From: a virus
IMG/VR virus record: IMGVR_UViG_3300021963_000037
Location: 1-64,000 of that record
DNA: 64,000 bases
Reading direction: 5' to 3' (one strand)
A model generated the notes under the pieces. It searched no databases, was not told where the DNA came from, and saw nothing but the letters and a program-made list of their open reading frames with translations. Numbering within the stretch: the first letter of the stretch is position 1; every line of letters begins with the position of its first letter. Both the position numbers and the translations under genes were made by a program. Below are positions 40,212 through 49,454 of the stretch, piece by piece.

Positions 40212-41740
40212 TGGCTAGCGATTTAGATAGACATATACTTGTAATTACTGAACCGACTATTAAGTTGGATCCGATGATTTATGATTCAGGAGATGAAGAA
40301 AAAGAAGGTGGTAAAAAGATTTCAAAATCAAATGGTAATATTACTCCAGCAGTAAGAATCAACAATATTGATATTCAAGAGTATGATTTGAATTCAATGA
40401 CAATTGATACTTCTAGTTTTTTACCAACATTAAATCTTGCCTTTATGGATAGTGATAACCAATTTAAAGGCGATTCTATTCCAAGAGACGGAGATATTGT
40501 TAGTATTCGATTGGCTTCTAGACAATCTGATACTTATAAGGATATTAGAATGGATTTTGATATTATTAATTGTAATGCAAGTTCTTCTGATGAAGGAGGA
40601 GCAAATCCACAATCTTTAGCAGGTGGACAATATTCAATACGTGGAAGACTTAAAGTTCCTAAAATATTAGCTGAAGAGTCTAAAGGATACGGAAAGAAAA
40701 CATCACTAGATCATTTAGAACAAATTGCAACCGAACTTCAATTAGGTTTTGCAACTAATATCGATAAAACCGATGACGAAATGTCTAGATTTTGTCCATT
40801 TATTTCTAAAGTTCAGTTCATTAATGATATTATAAAACATGGTTATATTGATGATGAGAGTTTTGTTGTCGGTAAAATAGATCCTTATTACAATTTAAAT
40901 TACGTCGATCTTAATAAAGTATTTAATTCTAAAAATGATTTGGAATTGACTTATTTTAATAAGATGCAGGAAGATATGAACAAAAATCCTGAAGATACTG
41001 ACGATACAAATAAAATTAAAGCAGCAATGCTTTTAACAAACCATCCAACATACAATTCAAGTTCTCAATTTTTTGAAAACTTTAAGGTGATTAATGAGGC
41101 TGGTGCAAAAACTGCTAAGTTTGGATATACTATGAAACTTCAGTATTTTGAAAATGACAGCGATGAAGGATTAGTTTCATTTGATGTTGAACCACGAGCT
41201 AGTAAAACAATGTCAGATATTGAAGAGCCTTTAAGAGGTCGTAGAAAAGAAGGTACTGGAAAAGAAGAGGAAACTAGATATAAAGATGAAGTTAAACAAA
41301 AATATGTTGGACGTATTGACGCTGATAAAACTCATGGCAACATGAATATTAATCATTATTTTGCAGCTATTCAAAATAAAATGAATTATGCGCAAAGTAC
41401 GAAAATGAAATTAGAAATAACATTAGACCAAATTAATCCAGGTCTTTATATGTTTCAAAAGATTCCTGTGTTTATCACAGCATATAATGATACAGAAGTT
41501 GCTAGATTAAATTCTCTTAAAGAAAAGAAAAAAGAAAAAGGATTCAGTACTGTAGGAGAAGAGTATGGAGAGGATCCAGCTTCTCCAGGTGGAGATAAAA
41601 TAGTTATGGATGAATTCCATACTGGATATTATATTATTGAAAACATTCAATATATTTATGATTCTGATGATGGTTTAGGAATTAGACAAAAACTAACTCT
41701 TTTGAGAAGAGAATGGCCATCCAAGCTTAATACAATTTAA
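40211..41740 (+). CDS. Baseplate hub protein, gp27/late control D-like
   Basis: It follows the gp53-like gene and precedes the tube/spike genes, the usual hub position. Seen: paired beta-barrel-like segments (SFLPTLNLAFMDSDNQFKGD, DGDIVSIRLASR) as in the gp27/gpD/VgrG fold, a helical insertion with a charged tract (residues about 325-360), and a C-terminal domain KMKLEITLDQINPGLYMFQK with GYYIIENIQYIYD. Three copies would form the ring joining tube and spike. No lysozyme domain is present. Confidence 0.72.
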   Translation: MASDLDRHILVITEPTIKLDPMIYDSGDEEKEGGKKISKSNGNITPAVRINNIDIQEYDLNSMTIDTSSFLPTLNLAFMDSDNQFKGDSIPRDGDIVSIRLASRQSDTYKDIRMDFDIINCNASSSDEGGANPQSLAGGQYSIRGRLKVPKILAEESKGYGKKTSLDHLEQIATELQLGFATNIDKTDDEMSRFCPFISKVQFINDIIKHGYIDDESFVVGKIDPYYNLNYVDLNKVFNSKNDLELTYFNKMQEDMNKNPEDTDDTNKIKAAMLLTNHPTYNSSSQFFENFKVINEAGAKTAKFGYTMKLQYFENDSDEGLVSFDVEPRASKTMSDIEEPLRGRRKEGTGKEEETRYKDEVKQKYVGRIDADKTHGNMNINHYFAAIQNKMNYAQSTKMKLEITLDQINPGLYMFQKIPVFITAYNDTEVARLNSLKEKKKEKGFSTVGEEYGEDPASPGGDKIVMDEFHTGYYIIENIQYIYDSDDGLGIRQKLTLLRREWPSKLNTI

Positions 41741-41756
41741 AAACAATATATAATTC

Positions 41757-43058
41757 ATGTCAGCATTCTTAGATTTAGATAGATTTAGAAAATCCGGACT
41801 TCTTTCAAAAGGAGCTACTGGTGGAGTTGATATGTCATCATATCAGGATCCGACATATTTATCTTTTACATTATTGTTTGACACTAGTTATAATTCACCT
41901 TTATTTAATGGTGAAGCCGAAGGTTTTATTAAAAAGCATCTTTCTGGTAATTCTGGCGGAGGACTAAATATTACTAAATATGAACATAAATTAAGTTCTC
42001 TTCTTGCATTTAAAGAAGCTTTATTTAAAATCAATAGTGAAATGCCATGGCATTGGCAATCTCTAGGCGGTATTGATCGATTAACTCAATTTACGCCCGA
42101 AAATGCTTATTTTGGTGGAGACGATGCTAAACTAATAATTGGTTGTTTAGAAACTATTAATTTAAATATTGCAGGTCTAATGCAACTTTACCGTAAAGCT
42201 GTATGGGACGAATCAAGATGGTCTTATGTGTTACCTCCAAACTTAAGAAAGTTTAACATGTACATCTATGTTTCTGATATTAGAGGGATATACGATAACT
42301 CTGCAGAAGGAGTTATAACTGGCGAGAATAATCGTCCATTTTTTATGTATGAACTTAGATATTGTGAATTTAATTTAGCTGAAAGTGGACACAAATCATT
42401 TGCTGATTTATCTGCTTCAGCACCTGAAGTTGCTGCAAATGAAATTACAATTAATTATCAAAGAGTTTATGACGTTGATGCAAGAGCATTAAATGGTGCT
42501 GTGTTTATGAGTAAAGATATTCAAAAAGGAAATCCAACTGCTTATAAAAACATAATTGCTCCAACTACTGAAATGGAAACATTGTTAGATCAAGGTGAAC
42601 GTAATCTTGATGATCCGGATGCTGGAATAGATAAAGCAACAGCAGATAAAATTGAAGAGATGGGAAAAAACACGGATCCTGCTGCTGAAAGAAAATTATC
42701 CTTTAAACAAAATATGTCTAAAGGATTTAAAAATCTTAAAAACAAGGCAAAGGATCAAGCTAAAGCGTACGGTAAAAGAGCTCAAGAAGATTTAAAAAGA
42801 ATGGCTAAATCTAAAATGGAAGAAGCTGAAATAGAAGCTAAAAGATATGTAAATAGGAGAATACCTAATTTAGAAAATATCTATGGTAAAACTATAAGAG
42901 CGTTGGATGCTGCAACTGACATTAAAGGAATTGCAGGTGGTATTGAAAGCGTCGTTGGTAAAAATGTCCATTTTCTAGATGGAACTCCAATCGTTGATGT
43001 TTTAAATAAGGCAAATAGAGACGCATTAATTAATATAGGAAACGTATATAAAAAGTAA
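41757..43058 (+). CDS. Tail-tube initiator/cap-like protein (gp48/gp54-type), 433 aa
   Basis: Residues 95-170 contain RLTQFTPENAYFGGDDAKL, NIAGLMQLYRKAVWDESRW and YVLPPNLRKFNMYIYVSDIR, a pattern typical of tube-like proteins that cap the hub in myoviruses. From about 300 onward the protein is a charged helical region (KNLKNKAKDQAKAYGKRAQE). An AATATATA motif (41745-41752) precedes the ATG. Assignment to gp48 or gp54 is not certain. Confidence 0.62.
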   Translation: MSAFLDLDRFRKSGLLSKGATGGVDMSSYQDPTYLSFTLLFDTSYNSPLFNGEAEGFIKKHLSGNSGGGLNITKYEHKLSSLLAFKEALFKINSEMPWHWQSLGGIDRLTQFTPENAYFGGDDAKLIIGCLETINLNIAGLMQLYRKAVWDESRWSYVLPPNLRKFNMYIYVSDIRGIYDNSAEGVITGENNRPFFMYELRYCEFNLAESGHKSFADLSASAPEVAANEITINYQRVYDVDARALNGAVFMSKDIQKGNPTAYKNIIAPTTEMETLLDQGERNLDDPDAGIDKATADKIEEMGKNTDPAAERKLSFKQNMSKGFKNLKNKAKDQAKAYGKRAQEDLKRMAKSKMEEAEIEAKRYVNRRIPNLENIYGKTIRALDAATDIKGIAGGIESVVGKNVHFLDGTPIVDVLNKANRDALINIGNVYKK

Positions 43059-43060
43059 TA

Positions 43061-43789
43061 ATGGCTACAGTTGATGAAATAGGTGGTAGTGATAATATTA
43101 GGGACACTCATTGGCTTGGTAAAGTTGTTGAAAATAAAGACCCATTGAAAAATGGAAGATGTAAAGTCATGGTCTTTGGTAAATTTGATAACGTTCCAAC
43201 TGAAGATATTCCCTGGGCAGCATGTGGAAATAGAAATGCTGTAGGATCCCATGCGATTCCTAATATTGATGATATTGTTTCAATCCGTTTTGATAACGGT
43301 AATTTATATCATCCTGAATATTTTTATCAGGTTAATCAACGTAAAGCCTTAAAATCTGAAGTTTTAGATGCTCTATCAGAAGATGAAGCGCAACAAACAA
43401 TCTCATTAGTATACGATGAAATCCGTAACATCAGGATCTATCATTCTCCTAAAGATGGTATAATTATCACACGAGGTAAGGGTGCCAAGGAGAGACCCCT
43501 AATACAAATCGATGAAAAGAATAATATTAAAATAAGCACTGATACTAAAATCTTTTTAGATTCAGGTAACATATTCCTATCAAATACTGGAGAAGCATCG
43601 GAAGATGAGAAAGAACCCGCTGTTCGTGGAGTTTCTTTAGAAAAATGGTTAAATGTTCTATTAGATGATTATCAAAAGCACATTCATCCAACTCCAACTG
43701 GTCCTTCAGGACCTCCATCTCCTCCAACACCGTCAACAATCGGTCAGTTGAAAGGAAAGCACAAAGATTACCAGCAAAAAGGTAAATAA
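43061..43789 (+). CDS. gp5-like central spike protein without lysozyme domain
   Basis: Residues 15-95 form an OB-fold like T4 gp5 (WLGKVVENKDPLKNGRCKVM, then EDIPWAACGN, and IGxxVSIRFDNG-type strands). A short beta-helix follows (IIITRGKGAKE, IKISTDTKIFLDSGNIFLS). Near the tip is His207-Ile-His209 in YQKHIHPTPTG, the HxH pattern with which three chains hold an iron ion at the apex of piercing spikes such as P2 gpV. The T4 lysozyme domain is absent, so cell-wall digestion must come from another protein. Confidence 0.82.
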   Translation: MATVDEIGGSDNIRDTHWLGKVVENKDPLKNGRCKVMVFGKFDNVPTEDIPWAACGNRNAVGSHAIPNIDDIVSIRFDNGNLYHPEYFYQVNQRKALKSEVLDALSEDEAQQTISLVYDEIRNIRIYHSPKDGIIITRGKGAKERPLIQIDEKNNIKISTDTKIFLDSGNIFLSNTGEASEDEKEPAVRGVSLEKWLNVLLDDYQKHIHPTPTGPSGPPSPPTPSTIGQLKGKHKDYQQKGK

Positions 43790-43825
43790 TTAATTCAGAT
43801 AAATATCTTATAAAAATATAGAATC

Positions 43826-45631
43826 ATGCCTGCACAGTGGCCAATATTTATAAATAACGTATCATCAAAACTAGCAAGTCGATCTTCTAAAGGAGCCGAT
43901 GACTTTGGTACGTTTATGGCTAACGAATACTTCAACGCAGTCAAGACCGCACAAACGCCATTTGGAAATCTTCATCAATCAGGTCAAAAGGTAATATTAG
44001 AACAAGGATTTAAAAAAGCATTTAACAATTTATTTAAATCAACAGCACCAACTCTCGAAGACAAGATTAAAGATCCAAATTTTTCTGATTTATTAGAAGC
44101 TTTACCAGTTCCGAAAAAATATAATGCCGAAGCTGAATTTAGAAAATGGACTATAGCAAAAGGTAATGCTTTACCTGATATTAAGTTCTATGAATTCTTT
44201 CCACCTCCGTCTGAACAAGTTGACTTAAAATCAAAAGGTAAAGATGCAAAATTAACGGAAGCTGATATATTTGGAACCTCAATTGATGCTAATCAACCAA
44301 TATTAACTTTTACCGGGACTGGCGGAATTGCACCATATAGATTCACGTACACTCTAAATGATGGCGAACCTATTGAAATTCTCTCAGACGAATTTGGATT
44401 CTATAATTTGTATGTTCCATTTGATACTCCTGGAAAACTAAAATATACTCTTACAAATGTTGTTGACTCAGCATTTCCAGATATTCAGCATCCATTAAGT
44501 CAAACTGTTGAAGTGAATATTCCAAAAGATGCTACTAAAGAGGCTAGTATTGTTAATGGCACTGAAAAAACTAAGCTAATATTAACAGAAGACCAGAAAT
44601 TTGAACTACTTGTAAAAAGAGTTTTGTATCAAAATGATGGCGATATAAAGTTTGTTCGATTTCTTACTAGACTTTCTTTAGCATATGAATCTGTTTATGG
44701 TAAAAAAATAGGAGATAAATGCCTTAGCATATTAGGAGCTGTTGATATAAAAACTATCACTAATCAAATCACTAAAAAATATACGGATTTGTATGATGCT
44801 AAAGTTTTAGTTCCAAAGCCTGGAACCGTAAATACTACGTTTATTGAATATCAAGTAAAAATCGGTAGCAAATTATATAACAGAAGAATTAGTGTTGGTG
44901 ATTATTTAAAAACAGTTGCTGACAAAATAAAAACAGAATCTGATACCGAGTACATTAAGCGTAATTCAAATCTTAAAACTGATTTAACAAATCCATTGAA
45001 TAAAAAACTTATTCAATTAGAATATAATGACGATAAAGACGTTTGGCCTACATGGTTGACCGATTATTTTATTTGTAAATTTTGTTATGTTCCTGGGATT
45101 GATGATATAACCGAAGAAAAACATTCTAAAGCAAATAATACTGACGAGAACGAAAGAATTGAGCTAAAGAAAAAATTGTATGCTCTAGATCGAGACAAAT
45201 ATAATGCTTTAAAAAGACAGTGGATTGATGAACTTGCTGTATCTGAAAAGAAAGATGCTGATCCAGATTCTGAAGCAGATCCTTATGATACTATGGCTAA
45301 AACCATTATTCAATATTGGATGTCTTGCACTGTTCAACCATTTAAAAACTCGCCACCTATTCCACCATGTAATATTCCCTCACCGGGAACTTATATTCCA
45401 TTATACTATGGAAGTCAAAAATCTTTAGCCAAAAATCTTAGAAGAGCATGGAACACAGGAAAATTAGCTCAGCTCGAACCATTAACACAACCTGTAACTA
45501 AAGCAGTTGCTTCTGCTGTTGCAGTTTGTTGTGCTAAACATCTTATGGAACTTAAATTTATTTATGTCGGACAATTAACAGTCGGTACTGCAACGATACC
45601 TATGATTGGATTTGTACCAACGTCTTTTTAA
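43826..45631 (+). CDS. Baseplate-associated protein with Ig/PKD-like domain, 601 aa
   Basis: Not assignable to a T4 protein. Residues about 148-240 read as an Ig/PKD or SprB-repeat-like module (ILTFTGTGGIAPYRFTYTLN, FGFYNLYVPFDTPGKLKYTL), a type common in flavobacterial adhesins. The remainder is helical with repeated Lys-rich segments, and the C-terminal 80 residues are compact and Cys/Ala-rich (AVASAVAVCCAKHL). It lies between the spike gene and the S1-like gene; the AGATAAATA sequence upstream resembles a T4 late box. Confidence 0.65.
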   Translation: MPAQWPIFINNVSSKLASRSSKGADDFGTFMANEYFNAVKTAQTPFGNLHQSGQKVILEQGFKKAFNNLFKSTAPTLEDKIKDPNFSDLLEALPVPKKYNAEAEFRKWTIAKGNALPDIKFYEFFPPPSEQVDLKSKGKDAKLTEADIFGTSIDANQPILTFTGTGGIAPYRFTYTLNDGEPIEILSDEFGFYNLYVPFDTPGKLKYTLTNVVDSAFPDIQHPLSQTVEVNIPKDATKEASIVNGTEKTKLILTEDQKFELLVKRVLYQNDGDIKFVRFLTRLSLAYESVYGKKIGDKCLSILGAVDIKTITNQITKKYTDLYDAKVLVPKPGTVNTTFIEYQVKIGSKLYNRRISVGDYLKTVADKIKTESDTEYIKRNSNLKTDLTNPLNKKLIQLEYNDDKDVWPTWLTDYFICKFCYVPGIDDITEEKHSKANNTDENERIELKKKLYALDRDKYNALKRQWIDELAVSEKKDADPDSEADPYDTMAKTIIQYWMSCTVQPFKNSPPIPPCNIPSPGTYIPLYYGSQKSLAKNLRRAWNTGKLAQLEPLTQPVTKAVASAVAVCCAKHLMELKFIYVGQLTVGTATIPMIGFVPTSF

Positions 45632-45637
45632 AAAATT

Positions 45638-45645
45638 AATATATA
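45638..45645 (+). promoter_or_regulatory. AATATATA motif, candidate late promoter
   Basis: It lies in the 46-base gap before the S1-like gene, 32 bases ahead of its ATG. Confidence 0.45.
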
Positions 45646-45677
45646 ATCAAGTAGTTCACCTTTAATTAAATAAACAA

Positions 45678-46883
45678 ATGTTACAAGAATTAACAAAACA
45701 AAAAACAGAGGTCTTAACCAATAAAAATGTTGGTTTAGCAGATTTCGATTGGGACGCTCACACAGCAGATTGCCCTAGCAGAATGAGGAAAGGAAACCCT
45801 CACGTTAAAGTTCCTAAAGGAGTTAAAGTCTTCTCAATGTCAAAAGACGCACAGGTACAATATGAAATGTACAACAATTCTCTCAAGGATTTTGTATCTA
45901 ATATTTCAATTGGAGACCATCTAAAAGGTAAAATCTGGTCAGTAGATTCTCGTTGGGCATCGATCGATGTTGGACATAGAGAATTTGTTTACATTGATTT
46001 AGACCGAGAATCAAATGCATTCAAAAAACTTATTGTTAAGGACGCGGAATTTACCGTTAAAATAGTTGGAGACCATGCATTAAAAGGATTCTGTGTTGGA
46101 TCTGTTACAGAAGGAACTAGACAAGCGGTGTTTAATGAGTTATTAGCATCTGCTAAAACTGAAAGTACAGCATATGCTGGTAGAATTGAACAAATGATTC
46201 CAGGTGGAGGTTACATGGTAACAGTACAAGGTATTGAATGTTTCATGCCAGGTTCATTAGCTGGAATTAATAAACTTGCAAATTTTGAATCAATTATCGG
46301 AACAGATATGTATGTTGTTCCAGTATCTTTCTCACATGACAAAGGGACAATCGTAGTTTCTCACCGTAAATATCTACAAGCAATGATTCCTCAAGAAATT
46401 GAGACGCTTAGATCTAACATTGAAAATGAACAAGATGGTTATGTTACAGGTTCAACTAAATACGGAGTATTTGTTGAATTTAATGGTTGCTTAACTGGTA
46501 TGATTCACATCAATGATTTAGCATCTGATACTGCTGAATTATATGCAAAAGGAGAGTTACACCCTGGTACTCCAGTTAAATTCTTTGTTAAGGATATTAT
46601 ATCAACAACAAAGATTACATTAACACAGAAAACTGATTCAATGGTTAACCCATGGAACGGTGCGGCTTCAAGATATAAAGTACCAGTTGAGGTACAAGGA
46701 ACAATTAGATCTATTAAAGATTATGGATTGTTTATCGAAATCGAGGAGGGTATTACAGGACTTTTACATTCTAGCGAATTAAGTGGAATTGATACAACTC
46801 ATTTGAAAAAAGGAGATCCAATTACAGTATTAGTAAATAGAATCGAAGAGGAAACAAGAAAGGTATTTCTCAAGTTAGTTTAA
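45678..46883 (+). CDS. S1-domain RNA-binding protein, bS1-like, 401 aa
   Basis: Four S1 OB-folds follow a 75-residue N-terminal region, at about residues 77-143, 165-230, 250-318 and 335-400. The last two are the clearest: GYVTGSTKYGVFVEFNGCLT with GMIHINDL, and GTIRSIKDYGLFIEIEEGIT with GLLHSSEL. bS1 captures mRNA on the 30S subunit; bacterial forms have four to six such domains. The phage version could compete for ribosomes, protect phage mRNA or act in replication as S1 does for some RNA phages. It lies alone among baseplate genes with its own promoter-like motif, suggesting high late expression. Confidence 0.9.
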   Translation: MLQELTKQKTEVLTNKNVGLADFDWDAHTADCPSRMRKGNPHVKVPKGVKVFSMSKDAQVQYEMYNNSLKDFVSNISIGDHLKGKIWSVDSRWASIDVGHREFVYIDLDRESNAFKKLIVKDAEFTVKIVGDHALKGFCVGSVTEGTRQAVFNELLASAKTESTAYAGRIEQMIPGGGYMVTVQGIECFMPGSLAGINKLANFESIIGTDMYVVPVSFSHDKGTIVVSHRKYLQAMIPQEIETLRSNIENEQDGYVTGSTKYGVFVEFNGCLTGMIHINDLASDTAELYAKGELHPGTPVKFFVKDIISTTKITLTQKTDSMVNPWNGAASRYKVPVEVQGTIRSIKDYGLFIEIEEGITGLLHSSELSGIDTTHLKKGDPITVLVNRIEEETRKVFLKLV

Positions 46884-46891
46884 ATCTTAAC

Positions 46892-46926
46892 TGGATATAT
46901 ATAGTGAACATAACTATATAAATCCA
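46892..46926 (+). promoter_or_regulatory. Imperfect 14-bp inverted repeat with late-promoter-like motif
   Basis: TGGATATATATAGT (46892-46905) and ACTATATAAATCCA (46913-46926) pair with one mismatch; the repeat ends three bases before the ATG at 46930. The left arm contains the recurrent ATATATA core, so promoter and hairpin coincide. Confidence 0.5.
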
Positions 46927-46929
46927 TAA

Positions 46930-48228
46930 ATGATTAACTTAAGTGATTCAGAGATTCTTCAAAAAGGTCTCGTAGGAATAGAATTCGAATTCTATGCAAA
47001 TGTATCTTTAGAAGAGACAGCCAAACAATTAGCTGAAACTCTAGGAAAAAAGATTAGAATCGAGAAAAAACATCATAGTGATTTTACTCCAAATCAAAAG
47101 GAGTTTAAAATCGAACCAGATATGAGTGGTGGCGCCGGACTAATGGAATTAGTTACCGGCGCTTTGCCATATTCTGAGGGTAGAATGATTATTATTAAAG
47201 TTTGTGATTGGATTAATAAGAATGGATATACTACAAACCGTTCTTCAATTCATTTAAACTTAAGCTTTGATTCTAAATTAACAGGTAATAGATACCAAAT
47301 CTCTAGAATGAGTCCACTTAAATTCATTTTAGATTTTAATGAAGAACAAGTATGGAAATCGTTTCCGGGTAGAAAAGATTCTGCTTATGCAAAATCAATT
47401 AAGTTTGTTCTTCCAAGAACAGAAACTTATGTATATGATGGAAATCATATTAGCCAAAACAATTTCATTTTCCCTCAATCTAAATATTATGGAGTAAACT
47501 TTGAAAAGTTACAAAAGAATTATTTAGAATTTAGATATTTAGGAGGAGAAGATTGGCACAAGAAGCAAACAAAAATCTTAACTCTTTTAGATTCATTTTT
47601 AATGCAGCTTTGGAAAACTTCAACTGATGATGGATTTACTAGTAACAATAGATTAGAACTTAAAAAGATTCTTACTAAAAATAAGAGAATTATTGATTCT
47701 CGAGTTGATTGGAGAAACATTGAAAAAGGTTGGAACGGTGTTGAATTAACCGTAGACCTTGATAAAGACGAGAGAGTTATTGATATTTACTGGCCGCAAA
47801 TCAAAGACCAAGTGATGAACTTATTCACCAATGGTCAACTTACTAAGGGTAAGATTAACTATGACTCAGATACTGGAAGAGTTCAGGTTGAAGGCGGTGA
47901 ATTACCATATTGTTTCGGAATCATGAACTATGAATTTATCAAATGTAGTATTATGGGAGAACTTACATATTGTGATATATTTCAATGTGATGTTAAAGCT
48001 TCCGATATTCGTTCATGTAATTTCTATCAAGGTACTCAAATTAATGGTTCTAAAATCGGATCATCTTATGTCAATAAAAGTTGTGTAGCAACAAATTGTT
48101 ACGTATATGGAGTTGACGGAGTATTTAGTGGACAAATGAATGATGGTATCTTTAGAGAGGGTAAATATACAAAATCTGCGATATTTAAAGATACTGAAAT
48201 AATTACATCAACAAAAATAGCTGGATAA
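46930..48228 (+). CDS. Amidoligase-family enzyme fused to a pentapeptide-like domain
   Basis: The N-terminal part fits the putative amidoligase family (GCS/glutamine-synthetase fold): GIEFEFYAN at residues 16-24, IEPDMSGGAGLMELVTGALP with a metal-binding Glu, and NRSSIHLNLSF. These enzymes are predicted to join amines and carboxylates with ATP. From about residue 325 the sequence becomes a right-handed-helix-like repeat (CSIMGELTYCDIFQCDVKAS, DIRSCNFYQG), a pentapeptide-type domain. Its target is unknown; it adjoins tail genes, and a second ligase-type enzyme is at 23009. Confidence 0.78.
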   Translation: MINLSDSEILQKGLVGIEFEFYANVSLEETAKQLAETLGKKIRIEKKHHSDFTPNQKEFKIEPDMSGGAGLMELVTGALPYSEGRMIIIKVCDWINKNGYTTNRSSIHLNLSFDSKLTGNRYQISRMSPLKFILDFNEEQVWKSFPGRKDSAYAKSIKFVLPRTETYVYDGNHISQNNFIFPQSKYYGVNFEKLQKNYLEFRYLGGEDWHKKQTKILTLLDSFLMQLWKTSTDDGFTSNNRLELKKILTKNKRIIDSRVDWRNIEKGWNGVELTVDLDKDERVIDIYWPQIKDQVMNLFTNGQLTKGKINYDSDTGRVQVEGGELPYCFGIMNYEFIKCSIMGELTYCDIFQCDVKASDIRSCNFYQGTQINGSKIGSSYVNKSCVATNCYVYGVDGVFSGQMNDGIFREGKYTKSAIFKDTEIITSTKIAG

Positions 48229-48230
48229 AA

Positions 48231-49064
48231 ATGAGTGATATTAATCAAAGCAATATAGGAACCATAACAACTCCACCTTCATGGGATAATGAGTGTTATA
48301 ATAATTTCGTAAATGAATTAGCTGACGATATTACAGGATCTTGTATGATACCTATGAATTTACCTAAAAAAGAAGTTCAGAATATTATACAACGCGCAAA
48401 GAAATGGTTCTTTAAAAATTATGAATATTCTGTAAGAGAAAGTTTTATAGGTATTCCTAAACAAGTTTTCGATACTGAATATTTTAAAAGAACTAGATCG
48501 TTAACTTTACCAAAAGAGAATCCATTAACCGGAGGAGGAGAAGTATATTCAGTATTTGGTGTTAGGTCAACTGGATCTAGATTTGGTGCTGGAACTTCAG
48601 TAACATTTACAACTGGAGACTTTGCATTAGAGAGAATGATGTATGGTGGTCTTTATGGAGGTACCGGTACTGTATCAGGTGCTGAAAATTTACAGTATTA
48701 TGTTATTAACGAAAGTTATTTTGATTTAGTTAGACAAATCTTAGATAACCCTTACAGTTTTCACTATAGTCAATTAACACATGAACTTCGTTTTACTGGT
48801 GAAATTCCTAACAGAGATACTATATTAGAAATATATGAAACTGTACCACAATGTGCTTTATTTGCAGACGAAATCTTTTTTAGATACTGTGCTGCTAAAA
48901 TTAAAATATCTCTAGGAAATAAAATGGGGATCTTTGGATTCAATCTTCCTGGTAATATATCAATCAATGCTGACAATATTCAATCTCTTGGAGAAGCTGA
49001 ACTTGAAAGAGTTCTTGAAGAAATTAAAGGAGATGAAGGTGTTGATTGGATGATGCACTCATAA
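48231..49064 (+). CDS. Hypothetical virion protein, 277 aa
   Basis: Not assignable. It sits directly before the gp25-like gene, two bases after the amidoligase gene, and reads as an alpha/beta structural protein with a Gly-rich loop (MMYGGLYGGTGTVSGAENLQ) and a C-terminal helix. A neck or connector protein is possible from size, but nothing confirms it. Confidence 0.62.
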   Translation: MSDINQSNIGTITTPPSWDNECYNNFVNELADDITGSCMIPMNLPKKEVQNIIQRAKKWFFKNYEYSVRESFIGIPKQVFDTEYFKRTRSLTLPKENPLTGGGEVYSVFGVRSTGSRFGAGTSVTFTTGDFALERMMYGGLYGGTGTVSGAENLQYYVINESYFDLVRQILDNPYSFHYSQLTHELRFTGEIPNRDTILEIYETVPQCALFADEIFFRYCAAKIKISLGNKMGIFGFNLPGNISINADNIQSLGEAELERVLEEIKGDEGVDWMMHS

Positions 49065-49083
49065 AAATAACGATACATACTAA

Positions 49084-49443
49084 ATGGAATTGTATATTAA
49101 GACGAATGGGGATCCTAATTATGATCCGACAAAATTGCAATCTGACAGCAGAATTGCAACGCTGTTGGCTCAAATTGATGTGATTCTTTTCACAAGAAAA
49201 GGAGAAGTCATCGGTTCACCAGCTCTTGGTTGCAATTTAGAAGACCTGGTATATAGCCTAAATTACAATGATTCTCAAATAAAAAATGAAATAGAATCTC
49301 AACTTGCAAGATACGTTCCGCTTGCTGCGGAAATGAATGTAACAGTTGACGTTGATTTTGATACCGCATCTCCTGACCGTGATGCTATCTTTATTAATAT
49401 TAATATCGATGGGGGTAAAGAATCAGTGCAAGTTGAAATATAA
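49084..49443 (+). CDS. gp25-like baseplate wedge protein
   Basis: A 119-residue GPW/gp25 family member: ARIATLLAQIDVILFTRKGE-like N-terminus (here SRIATLLAQIDVILFTRKGE), SPALGCNLEDLVYS, then NEIESQLARYVP. In T4, gp25 with gp6 triggers sheath contraction. The order gp25-like then gp6-like is conserved in myoviruses and is seen here. Confidence 0.9.
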   Translation: MELYIKTNGDPNYDPTKLQSDSRIATLLAQIDVILFTRKGEVIGSPALGCNLEDLVYSLNYNDSQIKNEIESQLARYVPLAAEMNVTVDVDFDTASPDRDAIFININIDGGKESVQVEI

Positions 49444-49454
49444 ATAAAATTAAC

